Source: Tsukamurella pseudospumae (lineage in GTDB: Bacteria; Actinomycetota; Actinomycetes; Mycobacteriales; Mycobacteriaceae). Taken from it: a DNA stretch of 64,000 nucleotides. The stretch is from contig NZ_LSRE01000012.1 in the NCBI RefSeq assembly GCF_001575205.1, positions 310,001 to 374,000 on the forward strand. The letters run 5' to 3'. The notes below the pieces were generated by a model. That model made no database searches. It was not told where the DNA came from and saw nothing but the letters and a program-made list of their open reading frames with translations. Numbering within the stretch: position 1 is the first letter of the stretch; each line of letters starts with the position of its first letter. The position numbers and the translations under genes are program-made. Shown here piece by piece: positions 8,935 to 18,760 of the stretch.

Positions 8935-9858
8935 ATGACGGATGTGGAGCAGGCGCCGGAGGATGCCGCGCCCGCGGCCGGGCGCACGTCGCCGCCCGCG
9001 GGCCGCGTAGTCGCGGTCCTGGAGTTCCTGGCCCGGCACGAGAAGGAGCGCTTCGGTCTCTCCGAGCTGGCCCGGCGGGTGGGCCTGAGCAAGCCGACCT
9101 GCCTCGGCATCGCGACGACCCTGGTCGAGGCCGGATATCTGCTGCGCGACGAGCGGGACAAGACCTACCGGCTCGGCCCCGCGCTGATCCCCCTCGGCCG
9201 CGCGGCCCGGACCTCGCTGCGCGCGGACCCCGCGGGCGGCGACATCCTGGCCGGCCTCTGGGAGGCCTTCGGGCATCCGGTCTCGCTCTCCGGCGTCGTC
9301 GGGGACCGGGTGACGGTGCTCGACGTGGCCGTCGACCCGGGGCGCCCGGCGATGGTCAAGGTCGGCGACAGCTATCCGTTCACGCCGCCGATCGGGCTGA
9401 TGTACGTGCTCTGGGACCGGACGGGTCGGCTCGAACGCTGGCTCGCCCGGGATCGGATCCGGGCCGACGGTGACCGGCTCGCGCGGGTCATCGAGGCGTG
9501 CCGGGCGGACGGCTACCTCGTGGAACTTCTTACCCCTGCGGGCCAGCAGCTGTACCGCCTTATGGCCGGCGTCCCGGGCGACATCCCTGCGGAGCTGCGG
9601 GCCCTGCTCGGCGAGGTGGTCGCCGGCATCGGCGACCGCGTCCATCTGCGCGGCGAGGCGGATGCGCCGGGGGAGACCCGGAACGTCAGCGTGATCTCCG
9701 CGCCCGTCTACGACGCCGACGGCGCACAGGCGATGGTCGCGAGCCTCTACGTGAGCGACGAGCTCGACGGGCGCGCGATCGACGAGCGCGCCTCGGCGCT
9801 GATCGCCGCCGCCGACAGGGTGACGGTCCGAATCGGGGGTCGCAAGCCGGGGCGTTGA
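8935..9858 (+). CDS. IclR family transcriptional regulator
   Basis: 307 residues from ATG 8935 (AAGGAG at 8924-8929; GTG 8929 would add two residues). The N-terminal winged helix-turn-helix contains FGLSELARRVGLSKPT; the C-terminal two thirds match the IclR effector-binding domain. It sits between the sulfotransferase trio and cysD-cysNC, and related TGGACC/GGTCCA sites lie before both units, so it probably coordinates them and its own expression. The effector is unknown. Confidence 0.9.
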   Translation: MTDVEQAPEDAAPAAGRTSPPAGRVVAVLEFLARHEKERFGLSELARRVGLSKPTCLGIATTLVEAGYLLRDERDKTYRLGPALIPLGRAARTSLRADPAGGDILAGLWEAFGHPVSLSGVVGDRVTVLDVAVDPGRPAMVKVGDSYPFTPPIGLMYVLWDRTGRLERWLARDRIRADGDRLARVIEACRADGYLVELLTPAGQQLYRLMAGVPGDIPAELRALLGEVVAGIGDRVHLRGEADAPGETRNVSVISAPVYDADGAQAMVASLYVSDELDGRAIDERASALIAAADRVTVRIGGRKPGR

Positions 9859-9884
9859 CAGGGCGCGAGAACGCGTTCTACTCT
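9855..9884 (+). promoter_or_regulatory. Putative cysD promoter
   Basis: A TTGACA -35 (9855-9860), 18-nt spacer and TACTCT -10 (9879-9884) place a start near 9891. The palindrome at 9899-9915 is then just downstream of the transcription start, a position suited to repression. Confidence 0.5.
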
Positions 9885-9898
9885 CCGAGTATCACAAA

Positions 9899-9915
9899 TG
9901 GACCGAATTGGTCCA
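9899..9915. promoter_or_regulatory. Palindromic operator before cysD
   Basis: TGGACC-GAATT-GGTCCA, perfect 6-bp arms around 5 nt, lies 19 bp before the cysD start. The related half-site at 8863-8875 makes the adjacent IclR protein the natural candidate to bind it. Confidence 0.6.
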
Positions 9916-9934
9916 AATATGAACCGGAGGAGCG

Positions 9935-10891
9935 ATGTCGTCACCGACGCCCACGACCGCCCGCGGCGCGGCAGACACCGATGTGCCGCCCGAGGCGGTG
10001 GATCACCTGCGACGTCTCGAGGCGGAGGCCGTCCACATCTTCCGCGAGGTGGCCGCCACCTTCGAGCATCCCGTGTTGCTCTTCTCGGGCGGCAAGGACT
10101 CGGTGGTCATGCTGCACCTCGCGGCGAAGGCCTTCTGGCCGGCCGCGATCCCCTTCCCGGTCATGCACATCGACACGGGTCACAACTTCGACGAGGTGCT
10201 CGCCTTCCGGGACGTGATGGCCGAGCGGATGGGGCTGCGCCTCGTGATCGGCAGTGTGCAGGACGACATCGACTCCGGTGCCGTCGTGGAGCCGACGGGG
10301 CCCGGGGCCACCCGCAACCGGCTGCAGACCGCGACCCTGCTCCGCAGCATCGCCGAGCATGGGTTCGACGCCGCGTTCGGCGGCGCGCGACGCGACGAGG
10401 ACAAGGCGCGGGCGAAGGAACGGATCTTCAGCTTCCGGGATCGCTTCGGGCAGTGGGATCCCCGAGCCCAGCGGCCCGAACTGTGGAACATCTTCAACGG
10501 CCTGCACGCCAAGGGGGAGCACATCCGCGTGTTCCCGCTCTCGAACTGGACCGAGCTCGACATCTGGCAGTACATCGCCGCCGAGTCGATCGACCTGCCC
10601 CCGCTGTACTACGCGCACGAGCGTGAAGTGCTCGAGCGCGACGGGATGCTGCTCTCGACGGGGCCGCTCGTCGAGGTTCTGCCCGGCGAGACGCCCGAGG
10701 TCCGGACCGTGCGGTTCCGCACCGTCGGCGATGCGACGTGCACCGGCGCCGTCGAATCCCTCGCCGCCACCCCCGGGGCCGTCGTCGCCGAGGTGGCCGC
10801 GACCCGGATCACCGAGCGCGGCGCCACCCGCGCCGACGACCGGATCTCCGAGGCCGGGATGGAAGACCGCAAGAAGGAGGGCTACTTCTGA
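9935..10891 (+). CDS. cysD: Sulfate adenylyltransferase subunit 2
   Basis: 318 residues. [16 protein letters not shown] (about 49-64) holds the PP-loop SGGKDS of ATP pyrophosphatases; [15 protein letters not shown] and the terminal DRKKEGYF are typical CysD motifs. With the CysN GTPase it forms adenosine 5'-phosphosulfate from ATP and sulfate. GGAGGA precedes ATG 9935. The stop overlaps the ATG of a 20-codon ORF (TGATG), and cysNC follows. Its link to a sulfotransferase rather than to sulfite-reduction genes suggests PAPS for sulfation, though it may also serve assimilation. Confidence 0.95.
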   Translation: MSSPTPTTARGAADTDVPPEAVDHLRRLEAEAVHIFREVAATFEHPVLLFSGGKDSVVMLHLAAKAFWPAAIPFPVMHIDTGHNFDEVLAFRDVMAERMGLRLVIGSVQDDIDSGAVVEPTGPGATRNRLQTATLLRSIAEHGFDAAFGGARRDEDKARAKERIFSFRDRFGQWDPRAQRPELWNIFNGLHAKGEHIRVFPLSNWTELDIWQYIAAESIDLPPLYYAHEREVLERDGMLLSTGPLVEVLPGETPEVRTVRFRTVGDATCTGAVESLAATPGAVVAEVAATRITERGATRADDRISEAGMEDRKKEGYF

Positions 10892-10953
10892 TGAATGCGC
10901 GAATTCTGGTGAGTGGCTCCGTGGTCGCGGAGACCGGAGAGGGGTACTTCTGA
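10891..10953 (+). CDS. 20-residue coupling ORF between cysD and cysNC
   Basis: A short frame starts at ATG 10891, overlapping the cysD stop, and ends at TGA 10951-10953, overlapping the cysNC start; both junctions read TGATG. The peptide ends in EGYF, exactly like CysD, and the DNA around both junctions is nearly the same (GAGGGCTACTTCTGATG and GAGGGGTACTTCTGATG), pointing to a small tandem duplication. It probably passes ribosomes from cysD to cysNC rather than making a functional peptide. Confidence 0.5.
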   Translation: MNARILVSGSVVAETGEGYF

Positions 10954-12785
10954 TGGAGATCCTGCGCATCGCGACGGCCGGCAGTGTGGACGACGGCAAG
11001 TCCACGCTCATCGGGCGCCTGCTCTACGAATCGAAATCCGTTCTGGAGGACCAGCTCAGCGCCGTCGAGGCGACGACGCGGGCCCGCGGCGAGGAGGGCG
11101 TGGACCTCGCGCTGCTTACCGACGGCCTGCGGGCGGAGCGGGAACAGGGCATCACGATCGACGTGGCCCACCGCTACTTCGCCACGGCCGCACGCAAGTT
11201 CATCCTCGCCGACACCCCCGGACACGAGCAGTACACGCGCAACATGGTGACCGGCGCGTCGACCGCCGACGTGGCGCTGATCCTCGTCGACGCCCGGCAC
11301 GGGCTCACCCGGCAGTCCCGCCGGCACACCTTCCTCACCTCGCTGCTGGGCGTGGAGCACGTGGTGCTGTGCGTGAACAAGATGGACCTCGTCGACTGGG
11401 ACCGCGGCCGGTTCGACGCGATCCGCGCCGAGTTCGCCGAGTTCGCCGCCAAGCTCGAGGTGCACGACGTGGAGGCCATCCCGGTCTCGGCCCTCCTGGG
11501 CGACAACGTGACCGAGCGTTCGCCGAACACCCCCTGGTACGACGGGCCGTCGCTGCTCTACCACCTGGAGAACGTGCACGTGGTCAGCGACCGCAACCTC
11601 ATCGACGCGCGCCTGCCCGTGCAGTACGTGATCCGCCCCCGCGACAGCGACTTCCGGGGCGTGGCCGGCACCGTCGCCTCCGGGGCGTTCGCCGTCGGCG
11701 ACGAGGTGGTGGCGCTCCCGTCGGGCTTCACCACGACGGTGGCCGAGCTCTACCGGCCCGGCGGCGCGGCCGCGGACCGCCTCGAGGCGGGCGAGGCCGC
11801 GTGCGTGCGCCTGGCCGACCACCTCGACGTGGGCCGCGGGGACGTGCTGTGCCGGCCCGCGAACCGGCCCCAGACGGCGACCGACCTCGACACCACGATC
11901 TGCTGGTTCTCCGACACCGCGCGACTGACCGCGGGCGCGGAGTACCGGATGCTGCACGCGCACTCCTCGGACCTCGTGCGGGTGGAGGCGCTCGACTACC
12001 GGCTCGACACCAGTACGCTGCACCGCGACCAGGACGCGGCCGAGCTCGGGCTCAACGACATCGGCCGCGTGCAGCTGATCGCGCGCCGGCCCGTGCTGTT
12101 CGACCCCTACCGCCGGGGCCGCACCATGGGCAGCTTCGTGCTGGTGCACCCGCAGACGAACGAGACCGTGGCCGCGGGGATGATCTCGGGGCCGACGCTC
12201 AAGGCCAGCGCCGTGGTCTGGCACGGCGCGGCCGTGACGCGCGAGGAGCGCGCGACCCGCGGCGGCACCGTCTGGCTGACGGGGCTGTCGGCGTCGGGCA
12301 AGTCGACGGTGGCGTGCGAACTCGAGCGGCTCCTCGTGGCCCGGGGGATCCCCGCCTACCGGCTCGACGGCGACAACCTGCGGCACGGCCTCAACGCCGA
12401 CCTCGGCTTCTCCGCCGCGGACCGCGCCGAGAACGTGCGCCGGGTGGGCGCCGTCGCGCAGCTGCTCGCGGACGCGGGCACCGTCGCCATCGCGTCGCTG
12501 ATCAGCCCCTACCGGGAGGACCGTGATCGGATCCGTGCCCAGCACGAGGAGGCGGGCCTGCCCTTCGTGGAGGTCTTCGTGGACACGCCCATCGACCTCT
12601 GCGCCGAACGCGACCCCAAGGGCATGTACGCGAAGGCACGGGCGGGTGAGATCGCCGACTTCACCGGCGTGAGCGCGCCGTACGAGGCGCCGGAGCGGCC
12701 CGAACTGGTGCTGCGGCCGGAGGACGGGGAGCCCGCGGAACAGGCGCTGGTGGTGCTCGATCGCTGGCTGAAACTCCGGCCGTGA
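10953..12785 (+). CDS. cysNC: Bifunctional sulfate adenylyltransferase subunit 1 / adenylylsulfate kinase
   Basis: 610 residues from ATG 10953. Residues 1 to about 420 are an elongation-factor-like GTPase ([28 protein letters not shown]). From about 430, GLSASGKST starts an APS kinase domain with [10 protein letters not shown] and the [10 protein letters not shown] stretch. CysN drives APS formation with GTP; the CysC domain phosphorylates APS to PAPS. CysN-CysC fusion is common in mycobacteria and rhizobia. Translation should be coupled to the preceding 20-codon ORF. Together with CysD it makes the donor needed by the sulfotransferase at 5738-6901. Confidence 0.95.
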   Translation: MEILRIATAGSVDDGKSTLIGRLLYESKSVLEDQLSAVEATTRARGEEGVDLALLTDGLRAEREQGITIDVAHRYFATAARKFILADTPGHEQYTRNMVTGASTADVALILVDARHGLTRQSRRHTFLTSLLGVEHVVLCVNKMDLVDWDRGRFDAIRAEFAEFAAKLEVHDVEAIPVSALLGDNVTERSPNTPWYDGPSLLYHLENVHVVSDRNLIDARLPVQYVIRPRDSDFRGVAGTVASGAFAVGDEVVALPSGFTTTVAELYRPGGAAADRLEAGEAACVRLADHLDVGRGDVLCRPANRPQTATDLDTTICWFSDTARLTAGAEYRMLHAHSSDLVRVEALDYRLDTSTLHRDQDAAELGLNDIGRVQLIARRPVLFDPYRRGRTMGSFVLVHPQTNETVAAGMISGPTLKASAVVWHGAAVTREERATRGGTVWLTGLSASGKSTVACELERLLVARGIPAYRLDGDNLRHGLNADLGFSAADRAENVRRVGAVAQLLADAGTVAIASLISPYREDRDRIRAQHEEAGLPFVEVFVDTPIDLCAERDPKGMYAKARAGEIADFTGVSAPYEAPERPELVLRPEDGEPAEQALVVLDRWLKLRP

Positions 12786-12795
12786 ATCACCCGTC

Positions 12796-12801
12796 TAAAC
12801 T
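12796..12801 (+). promoter_or_regulatory. -10 element for leaderless purL
   Basis: TAAACT lies six bases before the purL GTG (12808), the spacing expected if transcription starts at the first base of the start codon. No Shine-Dalgarno is seen. Confidence 0.5.
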
Positions 12802-12807
12802 GGGCTG

Positions 12808-15075
12808 GTGCACGTAGACACGGTGACCCACGCCGCCTCCACGCCCGATGTCGACCAGCCGTACCGCGAGCTCGGACTCAAGGACGACGAGTACCAGCGG
12901 ATCCGCGAGATCCTCGGTCGCCGCCCCACCGACGCCGAGCTCGCCATGTACTCGGTGATGTGGTCCGAGCACTGCTCCTACAAGAGCTCCAAGGTGCACC
13001 TGCGCTACTTCGGCGAGACCACCACCGACGAGATGCGCTCGACCATGCTCGCGGGCATCGGCGAGAACGCGGGCGTCGTGGACATCGGCGACGGCTGGGC
13101 CGTGACCTTCAAGGTCGAGTCGCACAACCACCCGTCGTACGTGGAGCCCTACCAGGGCGCCGCGACCGGCGTCGGCGGCATCGTCCGCGACATCATGGCC
13201 ATGGGCGCGCGCCCCATCGCCGTCATGGATCAGCTGCGCTTCGGCCCGGCCGACGCGCCGGACACCCGTCGCGTGCTCGACGGGGTGGTGCGCGGCGTCG
13301 GCGGCTACGGCAACTCCCTGGGCCTGCCCAACGTGGGCGGCGAGACCGTCTTCGACGCCTCGTACGCCGGCAACCCACTGGTCAACGCACTGTGCGCCGG
13401 CGTGCTGCGCACCGAGGACCTGCACCTGGCCTTCGCCTCCGGCAGGGGCAACAAGATCATCCTGTTCGGTGCCCGTACCGGCCTCGACGGCATCGGCGGC
13501 GTCTCCGTCCTCGCCTCCGAGAGCTTCGACGCGGACGAGAAGCCCAAGAAACTGCCGTCGGTGCAGGTGGGCGACCCGTTCATGGAGAAGGTGCTCATCG
13601 AGTGCTGCCTGGACCTCTACCGCGAGAAGCTCGTCGTCGGCATCCAGGACCTCGGCGGAGCGGGCCTGTCCTGCGCCACCTCCGAGCTGGCCGCGGCCGG
13701 CGACGGCGGCATGTTCATCGACCTCGACCAGGTCGCCTGCCGCGCGCAGGGCATGAGCGCCGCGGAGATCCTCTCGTCCGAGTCGCAGGAGCGCATGTGC
13801 GCCGTGGTGACCCCGGAGAACGTCGACGCCTTCATGGCCGTCTGCGCCAAGTGGGACGTGCTCGCCACCGTGATCGGCGAGGTCACCGACGGTGAGCACC
13901 TCGTCATCGCGTGGAACGGCGAGACCGTCGTCGACGCCCCCGCCCGCACCATCGCCCACGACGGTCCGGTGTACGAGCGCCCCGTCGAGCGTCCCGCGTT
14001 CATGGACGCGCTCATCGCCGACACCACCGCCGGCCTGCGCCGCCCCGCCTCCGACGACGAGCTGCGCGCCACCGCGCTGAAGCTGCTCGCCTCGCCGGCG
14101 CTGTGCTCCCGCCGATTCATCACCGAGCAGTACGACCGCTACGTGCGCGGCAACACCGTGCTCGCCGAGCACGCCGATGGCGGCGTCATCCGCATCGACG
14201 AGAGCACGCAGCGCGGCATCGCGCTGTCCACCGACGCGTCGGGCCGCTACACCTACCTCGACCCGTACGAGGGCGGCCGGCTCGCGCTCGCCGAGGCCTA
14301 CCGCAACGTCGCCGTCACCGGCGCCACGCCGAAGGCCGTCACCGACTGCCTCAACTTCGGCTCGCCGGAGGATCCGGGCGTGATGTGGCAGTTCCAGCAG
14401 GCCGTGCACGGCATCGCCGACGGCTGCGTCGAGCTCGGCATCCCCGTGACCGGCGGCAATGTCAGCTTCTACAACCAGACCGGCTCCACCGCGATCCTGC
14501 CCACGCCCGTCATCGGCGTGCTCGGCGTGATCGACGACGTGCGGCGCCGCATCCCGACGGGGCTCGGCACGGAGCCCGGCGAGACGCTCTACCTGCTCGG
14601 CGACACCCGCGACGAGTTCGACGGCTCGATCTGGGCGCAGGTCGAGCACGACCACCTCGGAGGCGTGCCGCCGAAGGTGGACCTGCAGCGCGAGAAGCTG
14701 CTGGCGGACGTGCTCACCGCCGCGTCGCGAGACGGCCTCGTCTCCGCCGCGCACGACCTCTCCGAGGGCGGCCTGTGGCAGGCCGTGGTCGAGGGCGCCC
14801 TCGCGGGCGAGACCGGCTGCCGCCTGCTGCTGCCCGAGGGATCGGACGCGTTCGTGCAGCTGTTCTCGGAGTCGGCGGGCCGCGTGCTCGTGGCCGTGCC
14901 GCGCACCGAGGAGACCCGGTTCGCCGCGATGTGCACCGCCCGGGAGCTGCCGGCCGTCCGCATCGGCGTGGTCGACCAGGGCAGCGACTCGGTTGAGGTC
15001 CAGGGCCGGTTCACCGTGACGCTGGCCGACCTGCGCGCCGCGCACGAGGGCACCCTGCCCGCACTGTTCGGCTGA
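12808..15075 (+). CDS. purL: Phosphoribosylformylglycinamidine synthase subunit PurL
   Basis: 755 residues, the short PurL that works with separate PurQ and PurS. The N-terminus ([20 protein letters not shown]) and [16 protein letters not shown] match mycobacterial PurL closely, which supports GTG 12808 as the start. It catalyses ATP-dependent amidation of FGAR to FGAM in purine synthesis. The gene appears leaderless (TAAACT at 12796-12801). The stop overlaps the start of the following permease (TGATG at 15073-15077). purF and purM lie elsewhere in this window. Confidence 0.97.
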   Translation: MHVDTVTHAASTPDVDQPYRELGLKDDEYQRIREILGRRPTDAELAMYSVMWSEHCSYKSSKVHLRYFGETTTDEMRSTMLAGIGENAGVVDIGDGWAVTFKVESHNHPSYVEPYQGAATGVGGIVRDIMAMGARPIAVMDQLRFGPADAPDTRRVLDGVVRGVGGYGNSLGLPNVGGETVFDASYAGNPLVNALCAGVLRTEDLHLAFASGRGNKIILFGARTGLDGIGGVSVLASESFDADEKPKKLPSVQVGDPFMEKVLIECCLDLYREKLVVGIQDLGGAGLSCATSELAAAGDGGMFIDLDQVACRAQGMSAAEILSSESQERMCAVVTPENVDAFMAVCAKWDVLATVIGEVTDGEHLVIAWNGETVVDAPARTIAHDGPVYERPVERPAFMDALIADTTAGLRRPASDDELRATALKLLASPALCSRRFITEQYDRYVRGNTVLAEHADGGVIRIDESTQRGIALSTDASGRYTYLDPYEGGRLALAEAYRNVAVTGATPKAVTDCLNFGSPEDPGVMWQFQQAVHGIADGCVELGIPVTGGNVSFYNQTGSTAILPTPVIGVLGVIDDVRRRIPTGLGTEPGETLYLLGDTRDEFDGSIWAQVEHDHLGGVPPKVDLQREKLLADVLTAASRDGLVSAAHDLSEGGLWQAVVEGALAGETGCRLLLPEGSDAFVQLFSESAGRVLVAVPRTEETRFAAMCTARELPAVRIGVVDQGSDSVEVQGRFTVTLADLRAAHEGTLPALFG

Positions 15076-16487
15076 TGGCGGCACCGTCGGGCGAGAACAC
15101 GGAAGCGGCCGTGCCCGCCGGTCCCGGCCTGCACGCGGGCCTGCGCGCCCGGCACCTGATCATGATGAGCCTCGGCTCCGCGATCGGCGCCGGGCTGTTC
15201 GTGGGCTCCGGCAAGGGCATCGCGGCCGCCGGGCCGGCGGTGCTCATCGCCTACGCGGTGGCGGGCCTCGTCGTGATCGCCGTGATGCGGATGCTCGGCG
15301 AGATGGTCGCGGCGGACCCGAATCCCGGAGCGTTCTCGCACTACGCCGGGCGGGCGCTGGGCCCCGGGGCGGGCTTCGCGGTCGGCTGGCTGTGGTGGGT
15401 ACAGCTCTGCCTCGTCGTGGCCGCCGAGGCCGTCGCCGCCGCGGCGATCCTGAACGGGCTCCTGCCCGGCGGGCCGCCGGTGTGGTTGTGGGCGTTGATC
15501 TTCATGGTCGCGCTGACCGGGCTGAATCTGGCCGGGGTCCGCGGGTTCGGCGAGTTCGAGTTCTGGTTCTCGCTCATCAAGGTCGTGTTCGTGGGCCTCT
15601 TCCTCGTCGTCGGGGTGGGGTTCCTCCTGGGCTGGACCTCGGCGCCGACGCCCGGGTTGAGCAACCTGTCGGACTTCGCGCCGCACGGCATCAGCGGGGT
15701 CGTCGCGGCCCTGCTCGTGGTCGCCTTCGCCTTCGGCGGCATCGAGATCGTGGCCGTCGCGGCGGCCGAGACGCAGGACCCGGAGCGCACCGTCGGGCGG
15801 GCGATCCGCGCCACGGTGTGGCGGATCCTCATCTTCTACGTGGGCAGCGTGGCCGTCATCCTGCTGGCCCTGCCGTGGAGCGATCCCGCAGTCGCCGAGA
15901 AGCCCTTCGTCGCCGTGCTCGATGTCGCGGGGCTGCCGGCCGTGGGCACGACGCTCGGCGCGGTCATCGTGATCGCGCTGCTCAGCTCGCTCAACGCGAA
16001 CCTCTACGGCAGCTCGCGGATGCTCTACTCCCTGGCCGAGCGCGGCATGGCACCCGCCGCCGCGGGGCGGGCGAACTCCTCGGGCGTCCCCGTCCTCGCG
16101 GTGCTCGCGAGTTCCGCGATCGGCTTCCTGGCGGTGCCCGCGACGTACATCTGGGGCTCCGAGGTGCTGGACCGCCTGCTGGCCGTCGTCGGGTCCACGC
16201 TCATCGTCACCTGGCTCGCGACCATCGCCTCGCAGATCGTGCTGCGCCGCCGCGCCGAGCGCGACGGCACCCGGCTGCCGCTGAAGATGTGGGCCTACCC
16301 GTACCTGTCGTGGGCAGTGCTCGTGGTGCTGCTGGGCATCGTCGTGCTGGCCGTGCTCAACGACGATGTCCGGGAACAGGTCCTCTCGACCGCCGTCGTG
16401 GTGCTCGTGCTCTGGGGCGTCGGGACGCTGCACGCCCGCAGGTCGTCGCCCGACGGTGCCGGGGTCGGCTCGCCCGGTCGGCGCTAG
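15075..16487 (+). CDS. APC family amino acid permease
   Basis: 470 residues with about 12 hydrophobic helices. The N-terminal GSAIGAGLFVGSGKGI and ML.EM signatures are those of the amino acid transporter (AAT) branch of the APC superfamily (GabP/AroP/ProY). The substrate cannot be assigned. The ATG overlaps the purL stop, so it is probably co-transcribed, an odd partner for a purine enzyme. The 3' end overlaps the convergent TetR gene by 4 bp. A second AAT-type permease is at 36110-37507. Confidence 0.88.
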   Translation: MAAPSGENTEAAVPAGPGLHAGLRARHLIMMSLGSAIGAGLFVGSGKGIAAAGPAVLIAYAVAGLVVIAVMRMLGEMVAADPNPGAFSHYAGRALGPGAGFAVGWLWWVQLCLVVAAEAVAAAAILNGLLPGGPPVWLWALIFMVALTGLNLAGVRGFGEFEFWFSLIKVVFVGLFLVVGVGFLLGWTSAPTPGLSNLSDFAPHGISGVVAALLVVAFAFGGIEIVAVAAAETQDPERTVGRAIRATVWRILIFYVGSVAVILLALPWSDPAVAEKPFVAVLDVAGLPAVGTTLGAVIVIALLSSLNANLYGSSRMLYSLAERGMAPAAAGRANSSGVPVLAVLASSAIGFLAVPATYIWGSEVLDRLLAVVGSTLIVTWLATIASQIVLRRRAERDGTRLPLKMWAYPYLSWAVLVVLLGIVVLAVLNDDVREQVLSTAVVVLVLWGVGTLHARRSSPDGAGVGSPGRR

Positions 16488-17206
16488 TCCGCGCGGCGTT
16501 CGTCGTCGGCCGTGCGCTCGCCGCCGGGGTGCTCGTCGGCCAGGCGCCGGCGAGCGCGGGTCATCGAGGCCTCCGCCGCGTCGAGGCGACGCGCGCCGTG
16601 ACCGACGGCGAGGGCGACGGCCATGCTGCCCGCGACAGCGTCCAGCGCCTCGGGACCGAGGAGGCCTGCCATCCCCAGCATCGCGACGCCGTGGGCGCTC
16701 GCCCACGCCTCGCCCGCCCGGACCCCGGTCGTGGCGGCGTCGGCGTCGGGATACGCGCGCTCCACCCGGCGCAGCATGGCGCCGAACGAGCGACTGCCCT
16801 CGGGAGTCTCGGCGGGCGCCGCGTGCTGCAGCAGCTCCGCGCGCTGGCCGGCGGCCCACTCGGGTGAGGTGTACTGGAACATCAGGCTGTACAGGTGCAG
16901 GTGCCCGGCGGCGAAGCGCAGGTAGAGCAGGTACTGCAGGTACAGGTCGGACAGGGGGTCCTCGGTCTCGCCCACCGACTCCATGAGATCGGCGAACTCG
17001 CCGAAGCCGCGCTCCCGGACCGCCGCCGCCACCGCGCCGACGCTGCCGAAGCGGGTGTACACGGCCATCGTGGACACCCCGGCCTCGGCCGCGAGGCGGC
17101 GCACCGTCAGCTTGTCCACGCCCTCCTCGTCGACGATGCGGTGAGCGATCGAGAGCAGCTTCTCCTGGAGGTCCGCTCGGTCGGCGGGGGGTTGCACGTC
17201 GTCCAT
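16484..17206 (-). CDS. TetR/AcrR family regulator of the carotenoid oxygenase gene
   Basis: 240 residues. The helix-turn-helix is at about 15-60 (LTVRRLAAEAGVSTMAVYTRFGS); the C-terminal ligand domain is not assignable. The ATG (17204-17206) lies inside a perfect 17-bp palindrome and a second palindrome lies 22 bp further into the divergent region, so it should repress itself and the oxygenase. The same arrangement of TetR and oxygenase genes occurs at M. tuberculosis Rv0653c-Rv0654. Confidence 0.88.
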   Translation of the reverse strand: MDDVQPPADRADLQEKLLSIAHRIVDEEGVDKLTVRRLAAEAGVSTMAVYTRFGSVGAVAAAVRERGFGEFADLMESVGETEDPLSDLYLQYLLYLRFAAGHLHLYSLMFQYTSPEWAAGQRAELLQHAAPAETPEGSRSFGAMLRRVERAYPDADAATTGVRAGEAWASAHGVAMLGMAGLLGPEALDAVAGSMAVALAVGHGARRLDAAEASMTRARRRLADEHPGGERTADDERRAD

Positions 17207-17219
17207 AACGGCGTTATGG
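17203..17219. promoter_or_regulatory. TetR operator 1
   Basis: CCATAACGGCGTTATGG is a perfect palindrome (8+1+8) overlapping the start codon of the TetR gene. It pairs with operator 2 at 17225-17241. Confidence 0.75.
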
Positions 17220-17224
17220 TCTCT

Positions 17225-17241
17225 CTATAACACCGTTATAG
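17225..17241. promoter_or_regulatory. TetR operator 2
   Basis: CTATAACACCGTTATAG has perfect 7-bp arms around ACC. Its start is 22 bp from that of operator 1 and it lies about 20 bp before the carotenoid oxygenase start, so a bound repressor would block that promoter. Confidence 0.7.
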
Positions 17242-17260
17242 GCAAGTCTCGGAGGTTCCC

Positions 17261-18712
17261 ATGACCACCACGACCACCAACCCCTACCTCGCCGGCGAGT
17301 ACGCGCCGGTCCGGTCCGAACTGACGGAGCACGACCTCGAGATCAGCGGCGCGCTGCCGGACTGGCTGGACGGCCGCTACCTCCGCAACGGCCCCAACCC
17401 GATCGCCGACGTCGATCCGGACACCTACAACTGGTTCACCGGCGACGGGATGGTGCACGGCATCCGCCTCGCCGGCGGCAAAGCCCTCTGGTACCGCAAC
17501 CGCTGGGTCGATTCCGGCGCCGTCGCCGGCCGGCTCGGGCGCCGCGCACCGTCGGAGGAGGGGCGCAGTTTCCTGCACGGAACGGGCGCGAACACCAACG
17601 TGATCGGCTGGCAGGGCCGCACGTTGGCGCTCGTCGAGGCGGGGCTCGCCTGCGCGGATCTCTCCGAGGAACTCGACACCCTGGACGTCTGCGACTTCGA
17701 CGGCACGATCCGCGGCGGCTACACCGCCCACCCCATCGAGGATCCGGAGACCGGTGAGCTGCACGCGATCTCGTACAACTTCGGTCGCGGAGACACGGTT
17801 CAGTATTCGGTGATCGGCACCGACGGGCGGGCGCGGCGCACCGTCGACATCACCGTCGGCGGCAGCCCGATGATGCACGCCTTCTCCCTCACCCGCAGCT
17901 CCGTGATCGTGTACGACCTGCCCGTCACCTTCGACACCCGGGCCGCGGTGTCCCGCGCCGTGCCCGGGCCGCTGCGCCCGCTCGCCGCGCTCGCCCTGGG
18001 CGCGATCATCGGCCGCGTCCCGATGCCCGGTCCGATGGCACACCGGCTGCCGCGCAACGGGTCCGGTCCGCTTCCCTATCGGTGGGACCCCGGCTACCGG
18101 CCGCGCGTGGGCATCATGCCGCGCGACGGTGGCGACGCCGATGTCGTCTGGATCGACGTCGACCCCTGCTACGTGTACCACCCGATGAACGCGCACGACG
18201 TGGACGGCAGGGTCGTCGTCGACCTCGTCGTGCACGACCGCACCTTCGACGACGACCGCCGCGGCCCCACCGAGGGCGGGCAGCACCTGGAGCGGTGGAC
18301 ACTCGATCCCGCTGCGCGCGTGTGTAAGCGGGAGATGCTCTGGGACGCGTCGGTGGAGTTCCCGCGGATCGACGAGCGCTACCTCACCGCCGCGCACACC
18401 GACGGCTGGGTGGTCGGCAGTGACACCACCGAGCTGTTCGGTGGCCTCCTCGGCCGCGTCCCGGCCACCGGCGGCGAGCCCACGGTCCGGCGGTTCGGCG
18501 CCGATGTCTCGCTGGGCGAGTTCGTGTTCGTTCCCTCCTCGACCACCGCCTCCCAGGCCGACGGTGCCCTCCTCGGCCTGGTCACCGACCGCCGGGAGGC
18601 CTCGACCAGGCTCGCGGTGCTCGACGCGCAGACCCTCGAGGACATCGCCTCCATCGCCCTGCCCCAGCAGGTGCCCGCCGGGTTCCACGGCAACTGGTTG
18701 CCCACGACCTGA
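17261..18712 (+). CDS. Carotenoid oxygenase family protein
   Basis: 483 residues, full length for the RPE65/carotenoid cleavage family. YLRNGPNP near residue 40 and GDGMVHG at 61-67 are family signatures. The four iron-binding histidines can be placed at His157 (YTAHP), His206 (MMHAF), His307 (VYHPMNAHD) and His476 (GFHGNW). It would cleave a carotenoid or stilbene double bond with O2; closest in type to M. tuberculosis Rv0654. It is controlled by the divergent TetR. A weak hairpin (CCCCG-CTC-CGGGG, 18714-18726) follows the stop. Confidence 0.93.
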   Translation: MTTTTTNPYLAGEYAPVRSELTEHDLEISGALPDWLDGRYLRNGPNPIADVDPDTYNWFTGDGMVHGIRLAGGKALWYRNRWVDSGAVAGRLGRRAPSEEGRSFLHGTGANTNVIGWQGRTLALVEAGLACADLSEELDTLDVCDFDGTIRGGYTAHPIEDPETGELHAISYNFGRGDTVQYSVIGTDGRARRTVDITVGGSPMMHAFSLTRSSVIVYDLPVTFDTRAAVSRAVPGPLRPLAALALGAIIGRVPMPGPMAHRLPRNGSGPLPYRWDPGYRPRVGIMPRDGGDADVVWIDVDPCYVYHPMNAHDVDGRVVVDLVVHDRTFDDDRRGPTEGGQHLERWTLDPAARVCKREMLWDASVEFPRIDERYLTAAHTDGWVVGSDTTELFGGLLGRVPATGGEPTVRRFGADVSLGEFVFVPSSTTASQADGALLGLVTDRREASTRLAVLDAQTLEDIASIALPQQVPAGFHGNWLPTT

Positions 18713-18760
18713 TCCCCGCTCCGGGGCAGGGGCCGCGCGCAGCGAGGTGTTCGTGGATCG

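Noticed and set aside
12787-15084. 765-codon minus-strand frame opposite purL
   Set aside because: Complementary-frame artefact; purL on the plus strand is unmistakable.
15075-16487. Permease as part of purine synthesis
   Set aside because: Although coupled to purL, it has amino acid permease signatures; the link is probably positional only.
14589-16859. 756-codon minus-strand frame across the purL/permease junction
   Set aside because: Runs antisense to two certain genes and shows no protein family features.
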